In this document: piece by piece, positions 29,389-37,840 of the stretch
Numbering within the stretch: position 1 is the stretch's first letter
Layout of the letters: each line of letters opens with the position of its first letter
From: Bog-756 sp963833585
Lineage (GTDB): Bacteria > Actinomycetota > Acidimicrobiia > Acidimicrobiales > RAAP-2
Direction: 5' to 3'
Assembly: GCA_963833585.1 (NCBI GenBank)
Contig: CAWHYF010000005.1
Coordinates: forward strand, 186,001 to 250,000
DNA length: 64,000 nucleotides
Notes under the pieces: generated by a model
Databases searched by the model: none
Told to the model about the DNA's origin: nothing
What the model saw: the letters and a program-made list of their open reading frames with translations, nothing else
Translations under genes and position numbers: made by a program

Positions 29389-31563
29389 TCAGCCGGTCGA
29401 GGAGGCGCTGGCCGACCGAACGGGCCTCGGCCCGGCCCGGGTCCGCTGGTGGGACAGCCCGAGCTGGACCAGGACGGGCAGGATCTGGGGGCGCAGGAGC
29501 ATGCCGCCGTAGAGGGAGATGTGCTCGTTGTCGTCGTCCCGCACCGGCACCCCGTCGATCTCGGCACGATAGGCGCCGCCCGGATCGAGCATCCGGTTGA
29601 GGTCGACGACCGATGCCACCGTTCGATACCGCGCCACGGTGCTGCGCACCAGGGCGTTGTACTGGTTGGTGCGCACCGGTTGGTTGATGTCCCAGGGGGC
29701 GCCGTCGGGGGCCTCGGTGGTCTGCGTGATGTAGGGAAGGGTGAACACCACCACGTGGGCCCCTTTCGACGAGAGGATCCGGATGGCCTGCCCGAGCTCA
29801 CCGGCATAGCGGTTGTCCCAGGCCGGCTCGCCGATCCGGGTCCACCGCCCGCCGACGATCCGATCGGACACCTCCCAGCGACCCAGCAGCACGGCCACCA
29901 CATCGGGGTCGAGCCGGTCGACCTGGTGCTGCCAGGTCTGCTGCCAGTTGGCGCAACCCTGGGCGGCCTGGGTGACCGAGCCCTCGATGTTGACGACGCT
30001 GTCGGGGTCGAGGTCACAGCCCAGGATGCCCTGGTTCTCGAGGGTCGCCCCCCACGAGCCCGCCTGGACTCCCAGCCCGTTGCCGAGGGTGTACGCCAGC
30101 GAGTCCCCCAGCAGCAGGATCCGGACGTGGTGCCCGGAAGCCAGCCCCGCCGGTGGGGCCACCGGCACCGCGAACACCCCGGCCCGCTTCGGGGTCTGGG
30201 GGACGGCCTGGGGCGGCGGCGGCACCGTGGTCAGGACCAGGGCCGTGACCACCAGGGCCAGGGCCACCGGGATGGCCGCCACGAACGACCAGCCGGGTAG
30301 GGCGGTCCGGTTGCGGACCGGGAGTTCGATGAGGTGGTACGAGGCCACGGCAGCCGCACCCGTCGCCCCCAGGCGGACGGCCAGCAGGCCGGCGCCACTC
30401 AGACCGGTGTGCTGGCCGTCGATCATCAGGAACATCGGATAGTGGTAGAGGTAGAGCCCGTAGGAGATCCGCCCGATGTACCCGAGCGCGCCGAGGGACA
30501 GCCCCCGGGACAGCCAGGCGCGGGGCCGGACCACCACGGCCAGGATGACCGCGGCGGTGGCTACGGCCACCAACAGGAAGCCCCCGTCGTAGAGGAAGGC
30601 CCGCTCACCGCTCACTGCGTGGAGCGCCCACAGGATGGCCGCCGCCCCGGCGACCCCGAGCGCCGAGACCAGCCAACCGGGTGAGCCCCGGCGGGACCGG
30701 GATGCCCCCCGGTCCGGGACCGTTCCCCGGTTCCCCTCCCCTCCCCCTTCGGACTGGGGGCCCGACGGAACCTGGTCCCGGGCCGCTGCGCCCGCCCGTA
30801 CCCCCCGGGCGATGTGGGGAATCGTCACCGCCAGCAGTGCGCCGACCATGACCTCCTGGACCCGGGTGTCGGTCCCGTAGTAGAGCCGGGTCACACTCAC
30901 GCCGTGGTGGAACAGCAACGCGGTGACGAGGGCCGACAGCACGATCCCGAGGGCCGCCACCACGGCCAGACCCCGACGGCCCCGGCGGTGCAGGACGAAG
31001 AGGGCCAGCGCCGGCCAGATCAGGTAGAACTGCTCCTCCACCGCCAGCGACCACGTGTGGAGGAGGGGTGACGGCGGGCCGAACCGGACGAAGTAGTTCT
31101 GTCCGGTGAGAATGAACCGCCAGTTGGCCACGTAACCCAACGTGGACAGGGCATCACCCCGAAGGGCATGCAAGGTGCTCGGAAGTGCGAACCAGTGGGC
31201 GTAGGCCGCCACCACCAGCATGGTGAGGAAGAGCGCCGGCAGCAGCCGGCGGGCCCGTCGCTCGTAGAAGGCACGGAACCGCACCGTGCCCGAGGAGGAC
31301 CACTCGCCCACCAGCAACGAGGTGATCAGGAACCCGGACAGCACGAAGAAGATGTCGACGCCGAGCAGACCGCCCCCGACCCAGGTCACCCCGCCATGGA
31401 AGGCCAGGACCCCGAGGACGGCCACGGCCCGGATGCCGTCCAGTCCGGGGACGTGCGGTCCCGAGCGCCGGGCCGTCGGGCCGGTCCCAGCCAGCAGGTC
31501 GGGGTCCTGGGGTGGCGCGGGCGTCACCGCCTCGGCTCCGGGCACCAGATCCACGGTCGTCAC
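29389..31563 (-). CDS. Acyltransferase 3 protein with C-terminal SGNH domain (copy 1)
   Basis: About 724 residues. An AT3 membrane domain (VPGLDGIRAVAVLGVLAFH, FFVLSGFLITSLL, RRARRLLPALFLTMLVV, SLAVEEQFYLIWPAL) is followed by a periplasmic SGNH hydrolase-like domain with ILLLGDSLAYTLG and a late Asp-x-x-His (DNEHISLYGG). Such fusions O-acetylate surface glycans, the AT3 part passing acetyl groups outward to the SGNH part. An inserted charged loop lies near residues 280-310. The start is uncertain: I choose the GTG at 31563 because the frame upstream to 31719 has no similarity and would leave little promoter space. It is divergent from a GT39-like gene and is paralogous to 37841-40039. Confidence 0.87.
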   Translation of the reverse strand: MTTVDLVPGAEAVTPAPPQDPDLLAGTGPTARRSGPHVPGLDGIRAVAVLGVLAFHGGVTWVGGGLLGVDIFFVLSGFLITSLLVGEWSSSGTVRFRAFYERRARRLLPALFLTMLVVAAYAHWFALPSTLHALRGDALSTLGYVANWRFILTGQNYFVRFGPPSPLLHTWSLAVEEQFYLIWPALALFVLHRRGRRGLAVVAALGIVLSALVTALLFHHGVSVTRLYYGTDTRVQEVMVGALLAVTIPHIARGVRAGAAARDQVPSGPQSEGGGEGNRGTVPDRGASRSRRGSPGWLVSALGVAGAAAILWALHAVSGERAFLYDGGFLLVAVATAAVILAVVVRPRAWLSRGLSLGALGYIGRISYGLYLYHYPMFLMIDGQHTGLSGAGLLAVRLGATGAAAVASYHLIELPVRNRTALPGWSFVAAIPVALALVVTALVLTTVPPPPQAVPQTPKRAGVFAVPVAPPAGLASGHHVRILLLGDSLAYTLGNGLGVQAGSWGATLENQGILGCDLDPDSVVNIEGSVTQAAQGCANWQQTWQHQVDRLDPDVVAVLLGRWEVSDRIVGGRWTRIGEPAWDNRYAGELGQAIRILSSKGAHVVVFTLPYITQTTEAPDGAPWDINQPVRTNQYNALVRSTVARYRTVASVVDLNRMLDPGGAYRAEIDGVPVRDDDNEHISLYGGMLLRPQILPVLVQLGLSHQRTRAGPRPVRSASASSTG

Positions 31564-31740
31564 GGCTGACGATCGTTGCACGTCCCGACGGCCCGGTCGG
31601 CGCACACCGGTGGCCACCGGTTGGCCGGGGGCGCCCAGCCGAGGTGGCTCCGGCGTGGGGGGCGGGCGCCGGCCCGGTCTGACCTGGGACGTCGGTCCCT
31701 CCCCGGGCCCGGGCACCACGTCCGGGAGGGTCGGTGCACC

Positions 31741-31746
31741 TAGGCT
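31741..31746 (+). promoter_or_regulatory. Putative -10 box of GT39-like gene, leaderless
   Basis: TAGGCT lies exactly 8 bases before the ATG at 31755, so transcription should begin at about the start codon. The paralogous gene at 37662 (minus) has TAGAGT at the same 8-base distance. No Shine-Dalgarno is present in either case. Confidence 0.4.
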
Positions 31747-31754
31747 GACCGGTC

Positions 31755-33188
31755 ATGCGTCACCGGAAGCACTCCCCGCCACGGTGGTGGCTGTGGCTCG
31801 GGTTGTGGAGCACGGTGGGCCTGGCGATCCGCCTGATCACCGTCTTCCGCGAGCCCAACAAGACTGCCGGAGGCGACGCGTACTTCTACCACTACGGCGC
31901 CAACCTGCTGGTCAGCGGACACGGATTCATCAATCCCTACCTCTACGTCCCCCACCACGCCCACCATGCGGTGCAGTCGGCGTCCTTCCCGCCGCTGTTC
32001 CTCCTCCTGGTGGCCATCCCCTCGGCCCTCGGCCTCAAGACCTTCCTGGCCGAGCGGGTCTGGTGTTGCATCCTCGGGACGGCCGCCATCGTGGTGTGCG
32101 CCTACACCGGGAGGGAGATCGGGGGACGACGGGTGGGCCTGATCGCCGCCTTCCTGCTGGCCGTCTACCCCAACGTCTGGATGACCGACGAACTGGCCCT
32201 CTCCGAGACCATCGCCCCGATACTGGTGGCGGGAATCCTGTTCTTCACCTACCGGTTCTGGAAGCAGCCCACCGTTCCGCGGGCCATCTGGCTGGCCGCG
32301 TCGATGGGACTGGCCATGCTGGGCCGCGACGAGCTGGCCCTGCTGGTGGTGTTCATCCTGGTGCCGATGGTGCTGCTGGCCAAGGCCCTGAGCTGGAGGC
32401 GTCGGTTCGCCACCCTCGGTGTGGCGTTGGTCACCGTGGCGGTGGTGGTGGCGCCGTGGGTCGGCTACAACCTGAGCCGATTCGACAAGCCGGTCTTCAT
32501 CAGCAGCGGGCTCGGTGTCACCCTGGCTTCCGCCGATTGCGCCGCCACCTTCTCCGGGCCCTACGAGGGCTACTGGTCGATGCCGTGCGCCCTGCACTAC
32601 GCCAGCGAGCCGTCGGTGGACGTCCACGCCGACGAGTCGGTGGAGGGGGCGCAGCTGCAGCACCTGGCCCTGGACTACGTCCGGGACCACGAGAGCCGAC
32701 TCCTCCCGGTCACGCTGGCCAAGCTGGGCCGGGCCTTCGGCTTCTTCCATCCCATGCAGCAGATCCATCTCGACTCGTACGTGGAGACCCGGCCCTACCG
32801 GTGGGCGGTGACCGGCCTGATCAGCTACTACGTGTTGTTGGGCCTCTCCGTCGGGGGCACCGTCATCCTCCGCCGCCGCCGGATCCCCTCCTTCCCGTTG
32901 TGGGCCGTGGGACTCGACGTGGTGTTCTCGGTGATCCTCACCTTCGGGCAGACCCGCTATCGGACCACGTTCGAGGTCTCGCTGGTATTATTGGCCGCCG
33001 TCCAGCTCGAGTGGCTCTGGTCCCGGTTGCGGGGGGGACACGATCCCGGAGCCGATCACGCGGGGGAACCGGCCCCCGATCGCCAACCCTCCGACTCCGT
33101 CGATCGCCCGACCCGCCAGCAGCCCCCGGGGGCCGGTTCGACGGACGGATCGGGCGACCGAACGGGCGTACCGGCAGTGACGACGTAG
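31755..33188 (+). CDS. GT39/ArnT-like membrane glycosyltransferase (copy 1)
   Basis: A 477-residue GT-C protein with many membrane spans and a disordered Asp/Pro/Gly-rich tail after residue 425. The first outer loop carries GGDAYFYHYGANLLVSGHGF and the HH motif of HHAHHAVQSASFPPLF; further on are EIGGRRVGLIAAFLLAVYPN and GRDELALLVVF. A second outer loop (SADCAATFSGPYEGYWSMPC) has two cysteines that could form a disulfide. It is a clear paralogue of 36190-37662 along its whole length. It is probably a polyprenyl-phosphate-sugar dependent transferase for a surface glycan. The GT2 gene begins 18 bp downstream. Confidence 0.85.
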   Translation: MRHRKHSPPRWWLWLGLWSTVGLAIRLITVFREPNKTAGGDAYFYHYGANLLVSGHGFINPYLYVPHHAHHAVQSASFPPLFLLLVAIPSALGLKTFLAERVWCCILGTAAIVVCAYTGREIGGRRVGLIAAFLLAVYPNVWMTDELALSETIAPILVAGILFFTYRFWKQPTVPRAIWLAASMGLAMLGRDELALLVVFILVPMVLLAKALSWRRRFATLGVALVTVAVVVAPWVGYNLSRFDKPVFISSGLGVTLASADCAATFSGPYEGYWSMPCALHYASEPSVDVHADESVEGAQLQHLALDYVRDHESRLLPVTLAKLGRAFGFFHPMQQIHLDSYVETRPYRWAVTGLISYYVLLGLSVGGTVILRRRRIPSFPLWAVGLDVVFSVILTFGQTRYRTTFEVSLVLLAAVQLEWLWSRLRGGHDPGADHAGEPAPDRQPSDSVDRPTRQQPPGAGSTDGSGDRTGVPAVTT

Positions 33189-33206
33189 GACGACGACGAG
33201 ACCCAG

Positions 33207-33956
33207 ATGCCCAACGACCCGAAGATGCTCGTGGTCCTCCCGGCCCTCAACGAGGAACGGTCGGTCGGGATCGTGGTCAAGGAGGTGCGAACCGCGGTGC
33301 CGGCCTGCACGGTGCTGGTGGTCGATGACGGATCGACCGACGAGACGGCGGCCCAGGCCCGGGAGGCCGGCGCCGAGGTGATCTCCAATCCGTTCAATCT
33401 GGGGGTGGGGGGCGCCATGCGGGTGGGGTTCCGGGTGGCCCAGGCCCAGGGGTACGACGTGCTGGTCCAAGTGGACGCCGACGGGCAGCACGACGCCCGG
33501 GACATCGGGGTGCTGGTGGGGCAGTTCGACGACGAGCCCGGGCCCCAGGTCGTGATCGGGGCGCGCTTCGCCGGGCGAGGGGACATCGCCGTGCCCCGGG
33601 CCCGCCGCGCCGCCATGCGACTGCTGGCCCGGTACCTGTCCCGGGTCACCGGGACCAAACTGACCGACGTGACCTCGGGTTTCCGCGCCCACAATCGGGC
33701 GGGGATCGAGCTCTTCGCCCGGAGCTATCCGGCCGACTACCTCTCGGACACCGTCGAGTCGCTGATCATCGCGGCCGACGCCGGGGGCCGGGTCCACCAG
33801 ATCCCGGTGACCATGCGACCCCGATTGGCCGGCTCACCGAGCCAGTCACCGTTCCGGGCGGCGCTGTACCTCCTCCGGGTGATGATGGTCCTCGTCCTCT
33901 CGGTGTTCCGTCGTCACTCCAATTCCAACCGCCAACGAAGGATGGAGGCCCTGTGA
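33207..33956 (+). CDS. Glycosyltransferase family 2 (dolichyl/polyprenyl-phosphate sugar synthase-like)
   Basis: A 249-residue soluble GT-A enzyme. It shows VVLPALNEERSVGIVV, the nucleotide-binding VVDDGSTDET, NLGVGGAMRVGF and the metal-binding VDADGQHD. These are the marks of enzymes that move a sugar from UDP or GDP to a polyprenyl phosphate. It is therefore a good candidate to make the lipid-sugar donors used by the neighbouring GT39-like proteins. Its stop overlaps the GTG of a DUF2304 membrane protein (GTGA), a partner often found with such GT2 enzymes. Confidence 0.92.
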   Translation: MPNDPKMLVVLPALNEERSVGIVVKEVRTAVPACTVLVVDDGSTDETAAQAREAGAEVISNPFNLGVGGAMRVGFRVAQAQGYDVLVQVDADGQHDARDIGVLVGQFDDEPGPQVVIGARFAGRGDIAVPRARRAAMRLLARYLSRVTGTKLTDVTSGFRAHNRAGIELFARSYPADYLSDTVESLIIAADAGGRVHQIPVTMRPRLAGSPSQSPFRAALYLLRVMMVLVLSVFRRHSNSNRQRRMEAL

Positions 33957-34306
33957 CCGGTGTCCACATCATCGCCCTGGTCAGCGCGCTGATCACCCTC
34001 ACCATCATCATCGAGCTGTCTCGACGGCGTCACCTGCACGAGAAGTACGCCATCATGTGGTTGGCGGTGGCCGTGGTCATTGCCTTCTTCGCCATCTTCC
34101 CCGGCCTGTTCAACTCGCTGGCCCACGGCTTCGGGGTGAAGAACCCCCCCGACCTGCTGACGGTCACCGCCGCCCTGTTCCTGCTGACCGTGTGCGTCCG
34201 GCTCAGCTGGGAGGTGGGTCGACTCGAGGACCGCTCCCGGGCCCTGGCCGAGGAAGTGGCGCTCCTGCGGAAGGACCTCGACGATCGCACCCTGGAGAGC
34301 ACCTGA
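33953..34306 (+). CDS. DUF2304 small membrane protein
   Basis: A 117-residue protein with three hydrophobic segments (about 4-20, 32-50 and 65-85) and a charged, coiled-coil-like end (WEVGRLEDRSRALAEEVALL). DUF2304 proteins are known mainly from their pairing with GT2 enzymes and are thought to anchor them or act as flippase-like helpers; their biochemical role is not established. The 4-bp overlap with the GT2 gene supports an obligate partnership. Confidence 0.85.
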   Translation: MTGVHIIALVSALITLTIIIELSRRRHLHEKYAIMWLAVAVVIAFFAIFPGLFNSLAHGFGVKNPPDLLTVTAALFLLTVCVRLSWEVGRLEDRSRALAEEVALLRKDLDDRTLEST

Positions 34307-34322
34307 GCCCTGCGGCCCGGGG

Positions 34323-35876
34323 TCAGCCGGCCGCTTTGCGGGGGAGGATCGGGGCGTCCCGCCCGGTGCCGGAGCTTCGACCAGTGGACGGCGGCTCACC
34401 GTTGTCGTGCTCCTCGTGGTACTCCTCCTCCACGTTGACTGACCAGATGTCGTGGTGGGCGCCGTGGATGTTCTCGACGGTGAGCATGGCGGTGTACATG
34501 GAGTGGTCCTGGTTGTTGTACTTGTGCATGCCGTTGCGGCCCACCGGGTGGACGTTGGGGGCGTGCTCCTCGAACCAACGGCGGAGCACGTCGACGTTCT
34601 TCCGGTACACGTCGTCATAGACCGGGTAGGCCTTGGGCATGCGCACCACGTAGCCGGCCTCCACGTCGGAGGGGTCGACCAGGCCGATGGTGGCGAGCTC
34701 CTTGGTACCGAGGGCCACCAGGTCGTCGTCGGTGCAATTCCACAGCTCGTCCCCCTCGAACACGAAGTACTCCATGCCGAGGCAGGTCCGTCCGTCCTTC
34801 ACCAGGTACGGGGACCAGGAACCGAAGTTCTGGATCCTGCCCACCTTCACGTCGGGCGAGTGGATGTAGATCCAGTTGTCGGGGAAGCCCCGTTCCACCG
34901 GTACCACCAAGGCCACGGTGATGAAGTCCCGGTAGTGCAGATCGTCGGCGGCCCGCTGCACCTCCGCCGGGACCGGCGGGTCCACGATCCGAGCCAGGGA
35001 GGTGAAGGGCATGGACGAGATGACGTGGGACACCTCGACCCGCTCCTCGCTGCCCCCGGACGCCACGGTCACCGCCACGGCGGCACCCTGCTCCACGTGG
35101 ACGGTGGTGGCCGCGGTCTCCATCCGGACCGTGGCACCGGCCGCCTCGATCTGCTCGGTGCAGCGTTCCCACATCATCCCGGGGCCGTACTTGGGGTACT
35201 GGAATTCCTCGATGAGGCTGGTCACCTGCTTGGAGGTGTCCCGGCGCTTGCCGGCCAGGGAGGACCGGATCGGCTCCCACACCGCGTTCCACAGGGACAT
35301 GCCCTTGATGCGCTGGGCACCCCAGTCGGCGGAGATCTCGGAGGCCGATACCGCCCACAACTTCTCGTTGTAGGTCTTGAAGAAGTGGTTGTAGAGCCGC
35401 CATCCGTAGTTGGAGACGATGTAGCCCTCGAGGGTGCTCAGGTCCTTCGGCGGATGGACCCTGACCCAGAGGAAGGAGAGCCCGCAGCGGAAGGCCTCCA
35501 CCACCCCGAGGTTGGAGAGGGCATTCCCCAACTTGATCGGATAGTCATAGAACTTGCCGCCGTAGTAGATGCGGCTCATCCTCGGCCGGAGAAGGAAATC
35601 CTCGGGTGGGAGCACCTTGTGCCAGAACTCCTCGACCGGCTTGACCTTGGTGAAGAACCGGTGCCCGCCGATGTCGAAGCGCCAGCCGTCCCGCTCCACC
35701 GTGCGACTGATCCCGCCCACCACCGAGTCCTCCTCCACCACCACCACCGGGTCGCCTCGCTCGACCAGTTCGCGGGCGGCGGTGAGCCCGGCCGGGCCGG
35801 CTCCGATCACCAGGACCGGCTCGGTGAGCGCCCGATGGTTCCCGACGGGTCCGGAGACGGGTTCGGTCCCGGTCAT
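34323..35876 (-). CDS. FAD-dependent oxidoreductase, UDP-galactopyranose mutase/protoporphyrinogen oxidase-like
   Basis: A 517-residue flavoprotein. The dinucleotide-binding motif GAGPAGLTAARELVERG is followed by VVGGISRTVERDGWRFDIGG and the family segments HRFFTKVKPVEEFW and SRIYYGGKFYDYPIKL, which resemble UDP-galactopyranose mutase and related NAD(P)/FAD proteins found in glycan clusters. HPVGRNGMHKYNNQDHSM near the end closes the fold. In this context it may make or remodel a furanose sugar donor, fitting with the AftD-like enzyme, but the substrate is inferred. The ATG at 35876 is chosen near the start of similarity; an upstream ATG at 35951 is possible. Confidence 0.85.
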   Translation of the reverse strand: MTGTEPVSGPVGNHRALTEPVLVIGAGPAGLTAARELVERGDPVVVVEEDSVVGGISRTVERDGWRFDIGGHRFFTKVKPVEEFWHKVLPPEDFLLRPRMSRIYYGGKFYDYPIKLGNALSNLGVVEAFRCGLSFLWVRVHPPKDLSTLEGYIVSNYGWRLYNHFFKTYNEKLWAVSASEISADWGAQRIKGMSLWNAVWEPIRSSLAGKRRDTSKQVTSLIEEFQYPKYGPGMMWERCTEQIEAAGATVRMETAATTVHVEQGAAVAVTVASGGSEERVEVSHVISSMPFTSLARIVDPPVPAEVQRAADDLHYRDFITVALVVPVERGFPDNWIYIHSPDVKVGRIQNFGSWSPYLVKDGRTCLGMEYFVFEGDELWNCTDDDLVALGTKELATIGLVDPSDVEAGYVVRMPKAYPVYDDVYRKNVDVLRRWFEEHAPNVHPVGRNGMHKYNNQDHSMYTAMLTVENIHGAHHDIWSVNVEEEYHEEHDNGEPPSTGRSSGTGRDAPILPRKAAG

Positions 35877-36189
35877 CGGGGGGGATCGGCCATCGGGGGC
35901 GGTGTCATCGGCATCATCACCATGCGGTCCTGTCGCTCGGTTCGGTCGCATTGCCGGGCCCCCGACCGATCTCGACGTCCACTCCGTGGCGGGTAGGTGA
36001 CGCGTGGTGACGCCTGGAGCGTACCGTCAGCCCGGCTGGCAACGTCCCGCAGGTTAGCGGCTGGTCCCCCCGAATCGTTGAACCCCCGGACGTCTCGCTC
36101 GTGACCAGGGCGGCAGTCCCGGTCCGGCTCTGACGACGGGTGGGACCGCCGTCGAGCGACGCACGGATGATCGACCCCGGCGTCACCGT
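35877..36189. other. Upstream region of the FAD oxidoreductase
   Basis: No gene is seen in these 313 bp between two minus-strand genes. On the minus strand TAACCT (36057-36052) fits a -10 element, with TTCAAC 20 bp further upstream as a weak -35. That would give a leader of about 100-170 nt depending on the start codon used. The downstream end of the GT39-like gene shows no clear terminator. Confidence 0.35.
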
Positions 36190-37662
36190 TCAACCCGAGG
36201 CCCCGGTCGGCGCCGGGGCCACGCCCGGATCGCCCACCGGGGCCCCGGGGGCACGAGGCCCCGGCGGTCCGTCCCCGGTCTGCGCCGCCACCCCGACCAG
36301 GCGGCCCATCGCCGCGCCGTCGTCGCCGGTGCCGGCTTCCCCCGGCTCGTCGCCGCCGTGATCATCGACGGTGCGGCTCCTCCCCCGGCGGCCCCAGATC
36401 CAGTCCAACTGGACGGCCGCGGCCAGGACCAGGGCCACCTCGAAGGTGCTCCGGTACCGGGTCTGACCGAAGGTCACCGCGACCGAGACCGCCACATCGA
36501 GGCCCACCGCCAGCAGCGGGAGGATGGGCACCCGCCGTCGGCGCAGGATGATCAGGCCCCCGATCGACAGGGCGACCAGGGCGTAGTACCCCCCGAGCCC
36601 GACCAGGGCCCACCGGTAGGGACGGGTCTCCACGGTGGAGTCGAGCCGGATCTGTTCCAGCGGGTGGAACGCGCCGAAGGCCCGGCCCAGGCGGGCCATC
36701 TCGACCGGGAGGATCCGGTTCCGGTGGGCGTCGATGAACCGGAAGGCATAGGCCTGGGCCTCGGCCCCTTGCACCGACTCGTCGGACCCCGGAGTGAAGC
36801 TGTCCTTGGCCAGCACCGCGCACTCCAGGGACCAGTAGCCCTCGGAGGGACCTCGGTAGAGCTCCGGACAATTGGAGGAGGCCAGCGTGACCCCGAAGCC
36901 GGAGCTGATGTAGACCGGGTCGTCGAATCGGCTCAGGTTGTAGCCGACCCACGGTCCCACGATGAGCAGTGCGGTGAGCGCGGCGACCGACAGGAGCCCG
37001 ATCCGGTACCGCCATCGCAACGCCGAGGCCATCAGCACCATCGGCACCACGACGAAGACCATCAGGAGGGAGAGTTCGTCACGGGCCAACGTGGCCAGCC
37101 CGACCGCAGCGCCCAGGGCCACCACCGACCTCAGGCCCGGCGTCCTCCAGAACCGGTAGGCGGCCCACAGGACCAGGGCCACCAGCACCGGTGAGAGCGA
37201 CTCGGACAGGCCCAGCTCGTCGCTCATCCACAGGTTGGGGTACACCGCCACCAGGAAGGCCGCCACCAGGCCCACCCGGCGCCCGCCGATCTCCCGTCCG
37301 GCGTAGCCGCCCACGACGACGCCGGCCGCGCCGATCACGCAGCACCACACACGGTGGGCGAAGAACGTCTTGAGCCCCACCAGGGAGGGGATGGCCAGAA
37401 CGAATACGAAGAGTGGTGGCCACGCCGCTGTCTGTACCTGGTGATGGGCACTGTTGGCGTAGTAGATGAAGGGGTTGATGAACCCTTTGCCCTCCACCAG
37501 CAGATTGGCCGCATAGTGGTAGTAGTAGGCGTCTCCACCTGGAGTTCTGTCCGACCGGTGGGGACCGAACAGGGAGGCCAACCGGATCCCGAGACCGACC
37601 AGGGTCCAGAGACCCAGCCACGGCCACCAGGCGCGGGCGGAATGCCTCCCCCTGCCGATCAT
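36190..37662 (-). CDS. GT39/ArnT-like membrane glycosyltransferase (copy 2)
   Basis: A 490-residue paralogue of the gene at 31755. Shared blocks include GGDAYYYHYAANLLVEGKGF, HHQVQTAAWPPLF, EIGGRRVGLVAAFLVAVYPN, ARDELSLLMVFVVVPMVL, VGYNLSRFD and ETRPYRWALVGL. The second outer loop again has two cysteines (SNCPELY and SLECAV). The tail after residue 425 is Gly/Pro-rich and probably disordered. The ATG at 37662 is preferred over a TTG at 37671. It is divergent from AT3-SGNH copy 2, mirroring the arrangement of copy 1. Confidence 0.85.
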   Translation of the reverse strand: MIGRGRHSARAWWPWLGLWTLVGLGIRLASLFGPHRSDRTPGGDAYYYHYAANLLVEGKGFINPFIYYANSAHHQVQTAAWPPLFVFVLAIPSLVGLKTFFAHRVWCCVIGAAGVVVGGYAGREIGGRRVGLVAAFLVAVYPNLWMSDELGLSESLSPVLVALVLWAAYRFWRTPGLRSVVALGAAVGLATLARDELSLLMVFVVVPMVLMASALRWRYRIGLLSVAALTALLIVGPWVGYNLSRFDDPVYISSGFGVTLASSNCPELYRGPSEGYWSLECAVLAKDSFTPGSDESVQGAEAQAYAFRFIDAHRNRILPVEMARLGRAFGAFHPLEQIRLDSTVETRPYRWALVGLGGYYALVALSIGGLIILRRRRVPILPLLAVGLDVAVSVAVTFGQTRYRSTFEVALVLAAAVQLDWIWGRRGRSRTVDDHGGDEPGEAGTGDDGAAMGRLVGVAAQTGDGPPGPRAPGAPVGDPGVAPAPTGASG

Positions 37663-37670
37663 GGACCGCA

Positions 37671-37702
37671 ACTCTATGCTGTGACCTCGGGGGGCACGTC
37701 AA
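37671..37702 (-). promoter_or_regulatory. Putative promoter of GT39-like copy 2, leaderless
   Basis: On the minus strand TTGACG (37702-37697) and TAGAGT (37676-37671) are separated by 20 bp, a slightly long spacer. TAGAGT ends 8 bases before the ATG at 37662, which predicts a leaderless mRNA as for copy 1. Confidence 0.4.
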
Positions 37703-37840
37703 CCGGGGAAGGGCCGGCGCGGGCCGGAGAGAGGTGCGGAGAAGAGGTGACGGAGTCCCCGTCGAGGTGGCGCCGGTGAGCAACGGCAGCGGAGGGACGG
37801 GGTCGACGCCGTGTCGGGTCCTGGGAGGGGCGATCGGTAG

